64,000 nt of DNA, taken from an uncultured Lachnospiraceae bacterium (GTDB taxonomy: Bacteria > Bacillota > Clostridia > Lachnospirales > Lachnospiraceae). Location of the stretch: positions 49,586 to 113,585 of the forward strand of contig CATLHM010000011.1 in assembly GCA_949949005.1 (NCBI GenBank), read 5' to 3'. Position numbers and translations under genes: made by a program. The notes beneath the pieces are model-generated. The model made no database searches and had not been told where the DNA came from. It worked only from the letters and a program-made list of their open reading frames with translations. Shown piece by piece: positions 34,002 to 43,653 of this stretch (position 1 is the stretch's first letter; every line of letters begins with the position of its first letter).

Positions 34002-34046
34002 GTATCTTCAAAATGGATTTGATCGTGCTGTATGGCAAGCAGGGAA
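34002..34046 (+). pseudogene. Duplicated fragment of the antitoxin gene
   Basis: 45 bp matching 33312-33356 with three mismatches, encoding the same IFKMDLI-LYGK stretch. It lacks the rest of the gene, so it is a remnant of a second toxin-antitoxin copy or of local duplication. The remaining intergenic sequence (33941-34221) shows nothing else. Confidence 0.75.
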
Positions 34047-34221
34047 ACATGATTTATTTTTTTCTTGCCTCATGATAAAGTCTAACAAGGAGGTGTTGCG
34101 AAATGACGCATTTATCGTGTTGTCTGCCTTTTTCCGCAGATGTTTTTGCTCCGTGCAAGGCCTGATATAGGACGATACCTGTACGGAGCGATTTTCCCAT
34201 CATGGGAGTTTATCGTCCGCA

Positions 34222-34250
34222 TTAGGCTTTGCGTTCCATGTAGCTATAAT
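34222..34250 (+). promoter_or_regulatory. Promoter of the MFS gene
   Basis: TTAGGC-N17-TATAAT, 24 nt before the start codon. Confidence 0.55.
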
Positions 34251-34274
34251 AACTATTGTGTAAGGAGCAAAGCC

Positions 34275-35567
34275 ATGAAAAATTTAATATCTATTAAAGA
34301 ATTACGCAGTTTTTTACTTTTATGGAGTTCGCAGACGGTCTCGGAATTAGGTACGGCTATGACCAGCTATGCGCTGATCATCTGGATTTATGAACAGAAG
34401 GAAACGGCGTCCAGTATAACGCTTTTAACAATCTGTTCTTTTTTGCCGACAATTTTCTTCCGTTTTATAGGAGGGACTTTGGCGGATCGATGGAATAAAA
34501 AGCATATTATGCTGTACTCTGATTTGATAGCGGCTTTCGGGACGGTAGTTGTCCTTGTACTGTATTCCTTTTCAGCCCTTATGGTGTGGCATTTGTATGT
34601 TATTAACGTGTTGCTCAGTTTTATGAATGCCTTTCAAAATCCGGCTTCTTTTGTCGCAACTAGTTTGTTAGTGCCGAAAAGATATTATACCAGGGTTAGC
34701 GGACTACAGAGCTTTTCCGGTTCGGCTATTTCCATTCTGGCTCCTGCATTGGGGAGCTGTCTGTTAGCCCTTGGAGGTATGACGATAGTTCTGGTGTGTG
34801 ACCTGGTAAGTTTTTCCGTTGCTTTTTTTATACTGTTGTTCTTCATTAAGATTCCGGAGATAGAACAGACGGAGGAGAAAGGCAATGAGCCGTTTTTAAA
34901 AAGCTGTCTGGAAGGAATACATTATTTGTGGAAGCACTCAGCCCTTTTAAGGATTACTCTTTTCATTGCTATCATCAATTTTCTCGCCAAACTGGGTAAT
35001 GATGGGATGATTGCCCCCTTTGTTTTAGGTAGAACAAATAACAGTCAGCAGGTGCTTGGAATGGTTCAAAGTGCTGTGGCATTAGGAATGCTCGCAGGAA
35101 GCTTCATTGTTACTATGATGAAACCTGCGAAGAACAAGCCAAAGGTAGTTTTTGTGACCACCGCTTTCGTTTTTGCAGGCAATGTAGTGCAAAGCCTATC
35201 CTTTTTACCATTGGTTTGGTGTATTGCCGCCTTTGCGTCTTATATACCCGCAGTCATAATGAATGCTAATCTAATGGCAATCATGCGCGAGCACATACCG
35301 CTTGAGATGCAGGGACGTGTCTTTTCCGCAAAGGATACTTTGCAAAACTGTACAATTCCATTAGGGTTATTTTTAGGCGGTATATTGGCAGATCATGTCA
35401 TAGAACCGTTTATGACGACAGACTCGCCTTTGCAAAAGATACTTTCCCATTTTTTTGGCTCGGGGAACGGGTCTGGAATAGCTGTTATGTTCTTTAGCGT
35501 AGGTATTCTTGGAATCGCCATAAGTCTTTCGCGTTTAGGAAAGCCGGTTTACAAAGACTTAAGTTAA
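34275..35567 (+). CDS. MFS transporter (macrolide-efflux-like)
   Basis: 430 aa, about 12 membrane helices. The loop after helix 2 has RFIGGTLADRWNKKHIMLYSDL, the MFS motif A as found in Mef-type and enterobactin-exporter-like proteins. Start at 34275 after AAGGAG; an open frame continues 135 nt upstream but has no ribosome site and crosses the promoter. Base composition is more AT-rich than the neighbours, and it lies beside toxin-antitoxin debris, suggesting acquisition. Substrate unknown. Confidence 0.87.
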   Translation: MKNLISIKELRSFLLLWSSQTVSELGTAMTSYALIIWIYEQKETASSITLLTICSFLPTIFFRFIGGTLADRWNKKHIMLYSDLIAAFGTVVVLVLYSFSALMVWHLYVINVLLSFMNAFQNPASFVATSLLVPKRYYTRVSGLQSFSGSAISILAPALGSCLLALGGMTIVLVCDLVSFSVAFFILLFFIKIPEIEQTEEKGNEPFLKSCLEGIHYLWKHSALLRITLFIAIINFLAKLGNDGMIAPFVLGRTNNSQQVLGMVQSAVALGMLAGSFIVTMMKPAKNKPKVVFVTTAFVFAGNVVQSLSFLPLVWCIAAFASYIPAVIMNANLMAIMREHIPLEMQGRVFSAKDTLQNCTIPLGLFLGGILADHVIEPFMTTDSPLQKILSHFFGSGNGSGIAVMFFSVGILGIAISLSRLGKPVYKDLS

Positions 35568-35638
35568 TAACCAACAGGGCTATTATTTGGGCAAGAAAGG
35601 TCAGATAACCAAAATAAAATGTAAATATTTATGTGCAT

Positions 35639-35709
35639 TGTGGCAGGTAGTCGTGGAGGATTACCTGCCACAAATAGATAAGGCACAGAAAAATAAGTAA
35701 TTCTGTGCC
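35639..35709. terminator. Two consecutive hairpins between convergent MFS and typA genes
   Basis: TGTGGCAGGTA with TACCTGCCACA (35639-35672) and GGCACAGAA with TTCTGTGCC (35682-35709). Neither has a good T-tract, but position supports termination from both sides. Confidence 0.5.
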
Positions 35710-35737
35710 AGTTCTTAGCATTTTATAGCAGGTGTTA

Positions 35738-37588
35738 TTAATTTTGCTGAGCCTGGGAGGCAATGCGCATGGCGGCGCGTTTGCGCTGGGTGGGATCCAG
35801 GATCTTTTTGCGGATCCGGAGGGCTTTGGGAGTTACCTCCAAAAGCTCGTCGGTGTCGATAAATTCCAGGGCCTGCTCTAAGCTCAGGATTTTGGGCGGG
35901 GTCAGACGCAGGGCTTCGTCGGCGCTGGAGGAGCGGGTGTTGGTGAGCTGCTTCTTTTTGCAGACGTTGAGCTCAATGTCTTCGCCCTTGCCGTTCTGGC
36001 CTACCACCATGCCGGAGTAGACCTTTTCGCCGGGGCCGATGAAAAGGACGCCTCTCTCCTGTGCATTGTAGAGTCCGTAGGTGATGGCTTCGCCGGCCTC
36101 AAAGGCGATCAGGGAGCCCTGCTTGCGGTACTGGATGTCCCCCTTGTAGGGGCCGTAGCCGTCAAAGATGCTGTTCATAATGCCGTTGCCCTTGGTGTCG
36201 GTGAGAAATTCTCCCCGGTAGCCAATCAGTCCCCGGGAGGGGATGGAGAATTCAAGGCGGGTATAACCGCCGGTGGCGGAGCCCATGTTCTGGAGCTCGC
36301 CTTTGCGCTGGCTGAGCTTTTCGATGACGGAGCCGGAAAACTCTTCCGGTACGTCGATATAGCAAAGCTCCATGGGCTCTAGGCGCTTTCCTTTTTCATC
36401 GGTTTTGTAGAGGACTTCCGCCTTGCTCACGGCAAATTCGTAGCCTTCCCGGCGCATACTTTCGATTAATACGGACAGGTGCAGTTCTCCTCTGCCGGAA
36501 ACCTTGAAGGCTTCCGTGGTGTCAGTCTCCTCCACCCGGAGGGAAACATCGGTATTCAATTCCCTGAAAAGGCGGTCGCGCAGATGGCGGCTGGTGACAT
36601 ACTTGCCGTCCTGGCCCGCTAAGGGGGAGTCGTTTACCATAAAATGCATGGCAATGGTGGGCTCCGATATTTTCTGGAAAGGAATAGGCGCGGGATTTTC
36701 GGGGGAACAGAGGGTATCGCCGATATGAATGTCGGAGATGCCGGAAATGGCAACAATGGAACCGATGCCTGCCTGGGTTACGTCCACCTTATTTAAACCG
36801 TCAAATTCGTAGAGCTTGCTGATTTTTACCTTGCGGGATTTCTCAGGGTCATGATGGTTGACGATGACTACCTCCTGATTCACCTTCACACAGCCGTTGT
36901 CCACCTTGCCTACGCCGATGCGTCCCACATACTCATTATAATCGATGGTGCTGATCAGCACCTGGGTGCCGGCTTCGGGATCCCCCTCGGGGGCCGGGAT
37001 ATAGTCCAGGATGGTCTCAAACAGGGGAACCATGCTGCTTCCGGGTTCTTTCAAATCCAGGGTGGCGGTGCCGGTTTTGGCGGAGGCAAAGACAAAGGGG
37101 CAGTCAAGCTGGGCCTCGTCCGCATCCAGTTCAAGGAAAAGCTCCAGCACTTCATCCACCACTTCATCCGGCCGCGCTTCCGGCCTGTCGATCTTATTCA
37201 CACATACGATCACAGGGAGCTTTAGCTCCAGGGCTTTGCGGAGGACAAATTTCGTCTGGGGCATGGCCCCCTCGAAAGCGTCCACCACCAGGACTACTCC
37301 GTTTACCATTTTCAGAACGCGTTCCACCTCGCCGCCGAAATCCGCATGGCCGGGGGTATCGATGATGTTGATCTTGGTATTTTTATAAGTAACAGCTGTG
37401 TTTTTGGAGAGTATGGTGATTCCACGCTCCCGTTCAATATCGCCGGAGTCCATGACACGTTCCGCAACCTCCTGGTTTTCGCGGAACACCCCGCTTTGTT
37501 TCAGAAGCTCGTCCACCAGTGTGGTCTTGCCGTGGTCTACGTGGGCTATGATTGCAATGTTTCTTACATCCTCTCGTTTTTGCCTCAT
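35738..37588 (-). CDS. typA: GTP-binding protein TypA/BipA
   Basis: 616 aa translational GTPase acting on the ribosome in stress and cold adaptation and 50S assembly. G1 [10 protein letters not shown], switch region [11 protein letters not shown]3 [13 protein letters not shown]4 NKIDR, then beta barrel, EF-G-like domains and the BipA-specific C-terminal domain ([17 protein letters not shown]). Length and order are typical. It ends convergently with the MFS gene. Confidence 0.97.
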   Translation of the reverse strand: MRQKREDVRNIAIIAHVDHGKTTLVDELLKQSGVFRENQEVAERVMDSGDIERERGITILSKNTAVTYKNTKINIIDTPGHADFGGEVERVLKMVNGVVLVVDAFEGAMPQTKFVLRKALELKLPVIVCVNKIDRPEARPDEVVDEVLELFLELDADEAQLDCPFVFASAKTGTATLDLKEPGSSMVPLFETILDYIPAPEGDPEAGTQVLISTIDYNEYVGRIGVGKVDNGCVKVNQEVVIVNHHDPEKSRKVKISKLYEFDGLNKVDVTQAGIGSIVAISGISDIHIGDTLCSPENPAPIPFQKISEPTIAMHFMVNDSPLAGQDGKYVTSRHLRDRLFRELNTDVSLRVEETDTTEAFKVSGRGELHLSVLIESMRREGYEFAVSKAEVLYKTDEKGKRLEPMELCYIDVPEEFSGSVIEKLSQRKGELQNMGSATGGYTRLEFSIPSRGLIGYRGEFLTDTKGNGIMNSIFDGYGPYKGDIQYRKQGSLIAFEAGEAITYGLYNAQERGVLFIGPGEKVYSGMVVGQNGKGEDIELNVCKKKQLTNTRSSSADEALRLTPPKILSLEQALEFIDTDELLEVTPKALRIRKKILDPTQRKRAAMRIASQAQQN

Positions 37589-37845
37589 AATGCTGTTTCT
37601 ATCCTTTCTATACTATAAATTTGCAGATTTTTTTACACTTATTTCAAACTGTTTAAGTATATCACCAGTCTTTGGAGATTGTAAATATAAAAAGCCCCAA
37701 AATATTTGCGGGAAAGATTTGTTTTCCTTGTCTTTTCTATATAAAGCGTATATAATATGGGACAATTGGCTTTGAGGATAAATGACCTGTGTACGGGAAG
37801 AGAAGCACAGGCAAAGAACCGGTTTTAGAAGGAGATTGGGGAGCG

Positions 37846-39270
37846 ATGAAAGGGTCAGAAAAGCGGCCGGCAAAGGAAGCGGCAAATCAGGCGGCAGAGG
37901 CTGCGGTTAAGAACGGGGAGAGGCATGGAGTGAATCAGATCACGGAGGGCGTGATCTGGAAGCAGCTTTTGTTTTTCTTTTTCCCCATTTTATTCGGAAC
38001 CTTTTTTCAGCAGTTGTATAATACCACAGATGCCGTAATCGTAGGTAATTTTGTGGGAAAGGAAGCGCTGGCCTCGGTGGGAGGGCCGGCGGCTACGCTG
38101 ATTAATTTATTGGTGGGATTTTTTGTGGGGCTTTCTTCGGGAGCGTCGGTGATTATTTCCCAGTTTTACGGTGCGGATCATGAGGAGGACGTAAAAAAGG
38201 CCGTCCACACTGCCATTGCGTTGTCCATTGCCGGAGGCGCTGTGATTATGGCCCTTGGCCTGTTTTTTTCCGGGGCGGCGCTGCGGGCCATGAACACGCC
38301 GGAGGAAATTATGAAGCTGTCTGTCCAATATATGCGGATTTATTTTCTGGGTGTCATTCCGTCCCTGATCTATAACATGGGCTCCAGCATCCTTCGGGCG
38401 GTAGGGGATTCCAAAAGGCCCCTTTACTTCCTTATTTTATCCTGTATTGCCAATATTTTGCTGGACATTTTTTTCGTGGTGGTTCTAAAGCTTGGGGTGG
38501 CGGGAGTTGCAATCGCGACGGTTCTTTCCCAGGTGATCAGCGCCCTTATGACCATGGCCGCCCTGATGAAATCAGAGGATTCCTACAGGCTTTGCCTGAA
38601 GGAAATCCGTTTCCACGGCCATATTTTACATAATATCATCCGGATCGGACTTCCGGCAGGGCTGCAGTCCTCCATGTATTCCATTTCCAACCTGATTGTC
38701 CAGTCCAGCGTGAATTCTTTCGGCACCGATACCGTGGCGGCCTGGACGGCCTACGGAAAGGTAGACGGCATCTTCTGGATGATCATGGGAGCCTACGGGA
38801 TCTCCATCACCACCTTTGCAGGGCAGAATTTCGGAGCGGGGAAATATGACAGGATTCGCAAGAGTGTGCGCGTCTGCCTTGGAATGGCGGCTTTTACCAG
38901 TATCCTCTTAAGCGTGATTGTGTTAGGGGGAGGAAGGCTCTTTTTCAGGCTCTTTACCGATGACGCCAATGTGGTAGCTATAGGTCTTGGCATGATGCGG
39001 GTGATTTCGCCTACTTATGTCACTTATATTTGTATTGAAATTCTGGGCGGTACTACCAGAGGATGCGGAGACGCCGTTCTGCCCACGGTGATGACCGGGG
39101 TGGGGGTATGCATCCTGCGCGTGGCATGGGTGCTGATTGCCGTTCCCCTTCGGCCGGAAATATCCACAGTGGCATTCAGTTATCCGCTGACCTGGGCGGT
39201 GACTTCAATTTTGTTTATTATATATTATCTGAGAGGCAACTGGCTTAAGAGAAGCCGCAGGCTTGCATAG
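37846..39270 (+). CDS. MATE-family efflux transporter
   Basis: 474 aa with 12 predicted helices and the signatures GTFFQQLYNTTDAVIVGNFVGKEALASVGG and AGQNFGAGK. Start at 37846 follows GGGGAG; the N-terminal 30 residues are polar and Ala/Glu-rich. It is a single gene divergent from typA. Related to but clearly different from the MATE gene at 25291. Substrate unknown. Confidence 0.92.
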   Translation: MKGSEKRPAKEAANQAAEAAVKNGERHGVNQITEGVIWKQLLFFFFPILFGTFFQQLYNTTDAVIVGNFVGKEALASVGGPAATLINLLVGFFVGLSSGASVIISQFYGADHEEDVKKAVHTAIALSIAGGAVIMALGLFFSGAALRAMNTPEEIMKLSVQYMRIYFLGVIPSLIYNMGSSILRAVGDSKRPLYFLILSCIANILLDIFFVVVLKLGVAGVAIATVLSQVISALMTMAALMKSEDSYRLCLKEIRFHGHILHNIIRIGLPAGLQSSMYSISNLIVQSSVNSFGTDTVAAWTAYGKVDGIFWMIMGAYGISITTFAGQNFGAGKYDRIRKSVRVCLGMAAFTSILLSVIVLGGGRLFFRLFTDDANVVAIGLGMMRVISPTYVTYICIEILGGTTRGCGDAVLPTVMTGVGVCILRVAWVLIAVPLRPEISTVAFSYPLTWAVTSILFIIYYLRGNWLKRSRRLA

Positions 39271-39393
39271 TGACGACATGCTCCTTTGACAATGTTACGC
39301 GATGGATAACAGTTCTCATTTGGAAAGTTTCTCATATATATAGTAATACATGGCAGGAAAAAATTCTTAAAGCGTAAGAAGGGAGAAACAACT

Positions 39394-40023
39394 ATGACAG
39401 ATAAGGTAATTGAAAATAACCAGGTGGTAATCATGGGGGAAATCGTCAGCGATTTCGTGTTCAGCCATGAAATTTTTGGAGAAGGCTTTTATATGGTGGA
39501 TGTAAATGTGCCAAGATTAAGCGAATCCAGCGACATTATCCCATTGATGGTTTCGGAGAGGCTGCTGAATGTTGAGGAGGACTACAAGGGCCTGAATATC
39601 ATGGTTCAGGGGCAGTTCCGTTCCTACAACCGTCATGAGGAGCGCAAAAACCGGCTGGTGCTTTCCGTGTTTGCGCGGGAGATCGAATTTGTGGACGAGA
39701 CGCCGGAGAGCTCGAAGACCAATCAGATTTATCTGGACGGCTACATCTGCAAGGAACCCATTTACCGCAAGACGCCTCTGGGAAGGGAGATTGCGGATCT
39801 TTTGCTGGCTGTAAACAGGCCTTATGGAAAAAGCGATTACATACCTTGCATCTGCTGGGGCAGGAACGCCAGATTTGCAAGTAATTTTACGGTGGGAGCC
39901 AGATGTGAAATCTGGGGGAGAATCCAGAGCCGGGAATATATGAAACGAATTTCGGAGGAGGATGCGGAAAAGCGGATCGCCTATGAGGTTTCCGTGAGTA
40001 AGCTGGAATTGATGGAAGAATAG
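39394..40023 (+). CDS. Single-stranded-DNA-binding-like protein with two OB folds
   Basis: 209 aa. Two SSB-like repeats: residues about 8-95 (NNQVVIMGEIVSDFVFSHEI to LVLSVFAREIEFV) and 105-205 (NQIYLDGYICKEPIYRKTPLGREIADLLLAVNR to YEVSVSKLEL). The second is close to bacterial SSB; the acidic SSB C-terminal tail is absent. Such duplicated proteins occur beside the true ssb in Lachnospiraceae-like genomes. AAGGGAG precedes the start and a terminator follows, so it is a single-gene unit. Confidence 0.8.
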   Translation: MTDKVIENNQVVIMGEIVSDFVFSHEIFGEGFYMVDVNVPRLSESSDIIPLMVSERLLNVEEDYKGLNIMVQGQFRSYNRHEERKNRLVLSVFAREIEFVDETPESSKTNQIYLDGYICKEPIYRKTPLGREIADLLLAVNRPYGKSDYIPCICWGRNARFASNFTVGARCEIWGRIQSREYMKRISEEDAEKRIAYEVSVSKLELMEE

Positions 40024-40035
40024 GGAATAGGAAAA

Positions 40036-40061
40036 CGGAGAGCGCGGGCTCTCCGCTTTTT
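40036..40061 (+). terminator. Terminator of the SSB-like gene
   Basis: 8-bp perfect stem CGGAGAGC with GCTCTCCG and five T. Confidence 0.85.
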
Positions 40062-40075
40062 AATTACGGGTTTTA

Positions 40076-40104
40076 TTGACGGAAAAAAGGGGGTGCTTTA
40101 TACT
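40076..40104 (+). promoter_or_regulatory. Promoter of the cassette B two-component operon
   Basis: TTGACG-N17-TATACT, near-consensus and 66 nt before the kinase start. Confidence 0.7.
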
Positions 40105-40170
40105 GAGGCTATGCGTGGAAGCCGTGGTCTAGGCGGCGGGCATGGCACGGCACACACAGGAGGAGGGAAA

Positions 40171-41925
40171 ATGTGGAAGTTCCATTCGATCCAGAGCAAA
40201 ATACTGATACTGTCGGTGTCAATCGCATTGGGAACAACCATTGTATCCCTTGCGATCTCCTACTATGCGGAGATCGATACGATCAAGAGCACAACCGAGC
40301 TCTATATGACCCAGTATATCTCTTTTGCAGACGAGAGCTTTAACAGTATGCTTACGGACGCCCGGAAAATATCCCTGGCGGTGGCGGCAGAGCAGGAGAT
40401 CATCCTGCCCAATATGAAAGCCTCCCTTGTGGAAGCTTCCTATGATTACTATCAGCAGAAAAAGAAGATTCACAGCTTTTTGTCCGGTCTGATGAGCCAG
40501 AAAGAGTATATTGAGAATATTGTGGTGGTAACCCGGGACGGGAGGATTTATCAGGCCAATTCCGAGCTGATCATGAAAAAGGATCTGGATAAGGAGGCTA
40601 TGAAAAAGGCCCTTGAGACGGAGCGCTCCGGGATTTTTTACAGCAGGGAGGACAAGGAGCTTCTTTTGGGGCGCCCCATCATATCGGGAGGAAAGGCGGC
40701 AGGGGCAGTGGTGATCTCGCTGGATTATGAGATTGTGGTGGATGCCTGGCAGTTAGAGCCCTTAGAAGGGGTGGATATTTATATTTACGGGCCGGATGAC
40801 ACTCTTTTTTATACAAACACCGCAGAGGCCGGAGACGGATCGCTGCTGCTTTCCCAGGTGGAGGCTGCGGGCGGAAATACGGGATATTTAAAGTGGAATG
40901 GGGAGAAGCAGTATTTTATCCGCTATGGTTCCGGAAAGGACAAAATGATTACGGTCAGCATTCTTCCCTACCGGCTCCTGCTTAAGGATGCGGACAAGCT
41001 GAAGGAGAAGTTCCTTCTGATCGGGATCATGGCCGTATTGTTTGCGGCGGCGGTCTCTGCCTTTTTCTCCAAAAGGCTCTGCAGCAACCTTTACAGGCTG
41101 ACAGAAAGCATCAGGGAGGTACAAAACGGCAACCTGCAGGAGAGATCCGAAATCACGGCGGTGGACGAGATCGGGCTTTTGTCCCACGCCTTTAATGAGA
41201 TGGTGGACAGGATCATCCTTCTTTTGGAGGAGGTGAAGCAGAAGGAGAGGCTAAAGCGGGAGGCGGAGCAGGACGTGCTGGCGGCCCAGATAGAGCCCCA
41301 CTTTTTGTATAATTCCATCGACAGCATCCAATATGTGGCACACATGCGGGGGGAAGAGGAGATCGGGAAGGTTGCGTCGGCCCTTTCCGAGCTTTTGCGC
41401 AGTGTCCTGAATAACCGGGACGAGTTTATCACCTTGTGGGAGGAAAGGGATTATATCGAAAATTATATTACTATTGAACGTTTCAAATACAGAGGGGACT
41501 TCCGGCTTCTCTGGGATGTGGACGAGGAACTGTGGACATACAGGATTCCCAAGCTTCTGTTGCAGCCTGTGGTGGAGAATGCCCTGATACACGGTATTTC
41601 CGCAAGGGAGAGCGAAGGGTTGATCCAGATCAAGATATTCCGTCAGGAAGGGGACGTTATCGTGAAGATCATGGACAACGGCCGGGGGATGAAGCAGGAA
41701 CAGATCGAGGAGCTTGTCTCACAGGTCGCCAAAAAGAACAGAGCGGGGTTCCGCAGGGTGGGCTTTGCCAATGTGCTGGGCAGGATACAGTTAATTTACG
41801 GCGAAGAGTATGGCGGAACCATCTACAGTATGGAAGAAATGTTTACCTGTGTGGAGCTGCGGCTTCCCGGAGGGGAGAGGGGCGCTGAAAATCTATTTCA
41901 GGCTGCCCGCAGGGACGGGCAATAG
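40171..41925 (+). CDS. YesM-like sensor histidine kinase
   Basis: 584 aa membrane kinase of cassette B. Membrane helices near residues 12-32 and 285-305 enclose the sensor region; HAMP follows (SIREVQNGNLQERSEI), then the phospho-acceptor block AAQIEPHFLYNSIDSI and HATPase motifs PVVENALIHG and DNGRGM. Start at 40171 has GGAGGAGGG four nt upstream. Response regulator follows after 23 nt. Confidence 0.92.
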   Translation: MWKFHSIQSKILILSVSIALGTTIVSLAISYYAEIDTIKSTTELYMTQYISFADESFNSMLTDARKISLAVAAEQEIILPNMKASLVEASYDYYQQKKKIHSFLSGLMSQKEYIENIVVVTRDGRIYQANSELIMKKDLDKEAMKKALETERSGIFYSREDKELLLGRPIISGGKAAGAVVISLDYEIVVDAWQLEPLEGVDIYIYGPDDTLFYTNTAEAGDGSLLLSQVEAAGGNTGYLKWNGEKQYFIRYGSGKDKMITVSILPYRLLLKDADKLKEKFLLIGIMAVLFAAAVSAFFSKRLCSNLYRLTESIREVQNGNLQERSEITAVDEIGLLSHAFNEMVDRIILLLEEVKQKERLKREAEQDVLAAQIEPHFLYNSIDSIQYVAHMRGEEEIGKVASALSELLRSVLNNRDEFITLWEERDYIENYITIERFKYRGDFRLLWDVDEELWTYRIPKLLLQPVVENALIHGISARESEGLIQIKIFRQEGDVIVKIMDNGRGMKQEQIEELVSQVAKKNRAGFRRVGFANVLGRIQLIYGEEYGGTIYSMEEMFTCVELRLPGGERGAENLFQAARRDGQ

Positions 41926-41948
41926 GCAGGGGAGACAGGGAGAGGCTA

Positions 41949-43442
41949 ATGGCGCTTTTGGTTTTAATCGTTGATGATGAAAAGGTGTTTCGCAATTATA
42001 TCAGCCAGATGGAGCTGTGGCAGAAGGGAAGCTTTATTTTGGCGGGGGAGGCCCGGGGGACGGAGGAGGCCATGATGTTTCTGGCAAGGAACAGGGTGGA
42101 TGTGGTTCTGTTTGACGTATCCATGCCGGGCAAAAACGGGGTGGTTCTTTCCGATATGATCGAGAAGAAATATCCCCAGGTTTCCATGATTGCGGTGAGC
42201 AGCTATGACTCCTATGATTATGTGAGAGAAATCTTAAAGAACGGCGCCCACGATTATATTCTGAAATCCAGGCTCTCCGAGGAGCTGTTGGAGCATACCC
42301 TTCGCAGTATTGAGAAGAAGAAAAGCCGGATCTCTCCCTGGGAGGAGAAGCAGGAGCTGCGCAGTATGGCTTCGGAATGGCTTCTGCACGACGGCATCAA
42401 TCCTTTTACATCAGACAATTCCCGGAAGATTGTGACGCTGGTATGGGTGGAGCTTGCAAAGAATTATTCCGAGGCCGCCCAAAGCGCCATGATGGAAGGG
42501 ATCGGACGGATCTTTGAAAATAATGCGCGGCAGGAGATGGATGTTTTGGCGCTTCATGCAGCGCCGGATCGGTTTGTCATTATGAACCGTTTTTATGGAG
42601 AGGTATCGGAGGCCAGGCTGAAGGAAGAAGCCGAGAACAGCCTGATGGTTGCCCAGGACAATATCCGCCGGGTTTACGGCCTGCAGATGCGGATGCAGAC
42701 CTGCCCGCCCTTTTTCTCGGACAATGCGCTGCGCTCCTTTGTGCGGCACAAGCTGGAGGAAAAGCAGGAAGCCGGGACGAAAACGGAGGCTGTGCTGGCC
42801 ATGACCATCGAACAGCAGAACCGGCTTCTTTCCGCCGTCCACAGGGCGGACCCAAAGGCCGCGGAGGTTATGGTAAAGGAAATCTATGGGCAGATCCCGC
42901 CCGGCAGGGAAGCCATGTATATGATGGTCACAAAGGAGCTTCTTGACTTGCTGGAACGGATCAGTATAGAGCATAAGATCAGTCTGGATTTTATTCCCAG
43001 AAACGGGGAGATTTTTGAGTATACCCGGACTAAGGGCAGGACGGTTCTCAGCGCCAGCATCGCCGGGCTCTACCAAAATGTCCTGCGTGAGATCAGGGGA
43101 AGAAGGGAGCCGGACAGCAGCTTTTCCGAGCCGGTGGGTGAGGCCGTGAACTATCTGCAGAAGCACTACGCCGGCGCAGTCAGCCTGAGCAGTTGTGCGG
43201 CCAGCATAGGGGTGAACAGCTCTTATTTAAGCCGTATCTTTCATGAAGAGACAGGGAGTACCCTCACAGAATATCTGAACCGCATCCGGGTGGAGAAAGC
43301 CAGGGAGCTGCTGAAGGAAAATCACCCCCTGAAGGAGGTGGTGAGCCTGTGCGGATTTAAGAGCTACAGCTATTTTTTGAAAATTTTTAAGGAATACACC
43401 GGGAACACGCCGAAGGAATATCTGGCCGGGGAGAAGGAATAG
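41949..43442 (+). CDS. YesN-like AraC-family response regulator
   Basis: 497 aa. Receiver domain at 1-125 (LIVDDEKVF, phospho-acceptor in VVLFDVSMPGKNG, K in YILKSRL). A linker of 250 residues follows, then the AraC domain at about 395-497 (VSLSSCAASIGVNSSYLSRIFHEETG and LKEVVSLCGFKSYSYFLKIFKEYTGNTP). It is the likely activator of the uptake operon starting at 43654, through the 21-bp-spaced direct repeats at 43531-43571. Confidence 0.93.
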   Translation: MALLVLIVDDEKVFRNYISQMELWQKGSFILAGEARGTEEAMMFLARNRVDVVLFDVSMPGKNGVVLSDMIEKKYPQVSMIAVSSYDSYDYVREILKNGAHDYILKSRLSEELLEHTLRSIEKKKSRISPWEEKQELRSMASEWLLHDGINPFTSDNSRKIVTLVWVELAKNYSEAAQSAMMEGIGRIFENNARQEMDVLALHAAPDRFVIMNRFYGEVSEARLKEEAENSLMVAQDNIRRVYGLQMRMQTCPPFFSDNALRSFVRHKLEEKQEAGTKTEAVLAMTIEQQNRLLSAVHRADPKAAEVMVKEIYGQIPPGREAMYMMVTKELLDLLERISIEHKISLDFIPRNGEIFEYTRTKGRTVLSASIAGLYQNVLREIRGRREPDSSFSEPVGEAVNYLQKHYAGAVSLSSCAASIGVNSSYLSRIFHEETGSTLTEYLNRIRVEKARELLKENHPLKEVVSLCGFKSYSYFLKIFKEYTGNTPKEYLAGEKE

Positions 43443-43445
43443 AGC

Positions 43446-43488
43446 TGCCGCATCCGTGATGGAAGGGATCACAGATGCGGCATTTTTT
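43446..43488 (+). terminator. Terminator of the cassette B regulator gene
   Basis: Long stem (GCCGCATC with GATGCGGC plus inner GTGAT with ATCAC) and six T. It separates the regulator operon from the uptake operon. Confidence 0.85.
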
Positions 43489-43491
43489 GAA

Positions 43492-43530
43492 ATATAAGGA
43501 TGTCTGGCGAAGCCGGGCATTCGTTGCCTG
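43492..43530. repeat. Hairpin dispersed repeat, single copy
   Basis: One 39-bp unit with TATAAGGATGTCTGGCG core, forming an 11-bp stem using wobble pairs. It starts 4 nt after the T-tract of the preceding terminator. Related to 441-517 and 62622-62700. Confidence 0.8.
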
Positions 43531-43571
43531 GGTAAAAATAGTACACAAACAGGTAAAAATTGCGCATAAAT
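43531..43571 (+). promoter_or_regulatory. Direct repeats upstream of uptake operon B
   Basis: GGTAAAAATAGTACACAAAC (43531) and GGTAAAAATTGCGCATAAAT (43552), spaced 21 bp. Candidate activator sites for the YesN-like regulator. The -10 is not certain; no consensus box is seen at the expected distance. Confidence 0.55.
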
Positions 43572-43653
43572 TGGAGAGAATGTACAAAGAGGCCTTTGAT
43601 AAAATAATCACATCCGATACAGATGCATAAAACCCTAAAAAGGAGGATGAGGT

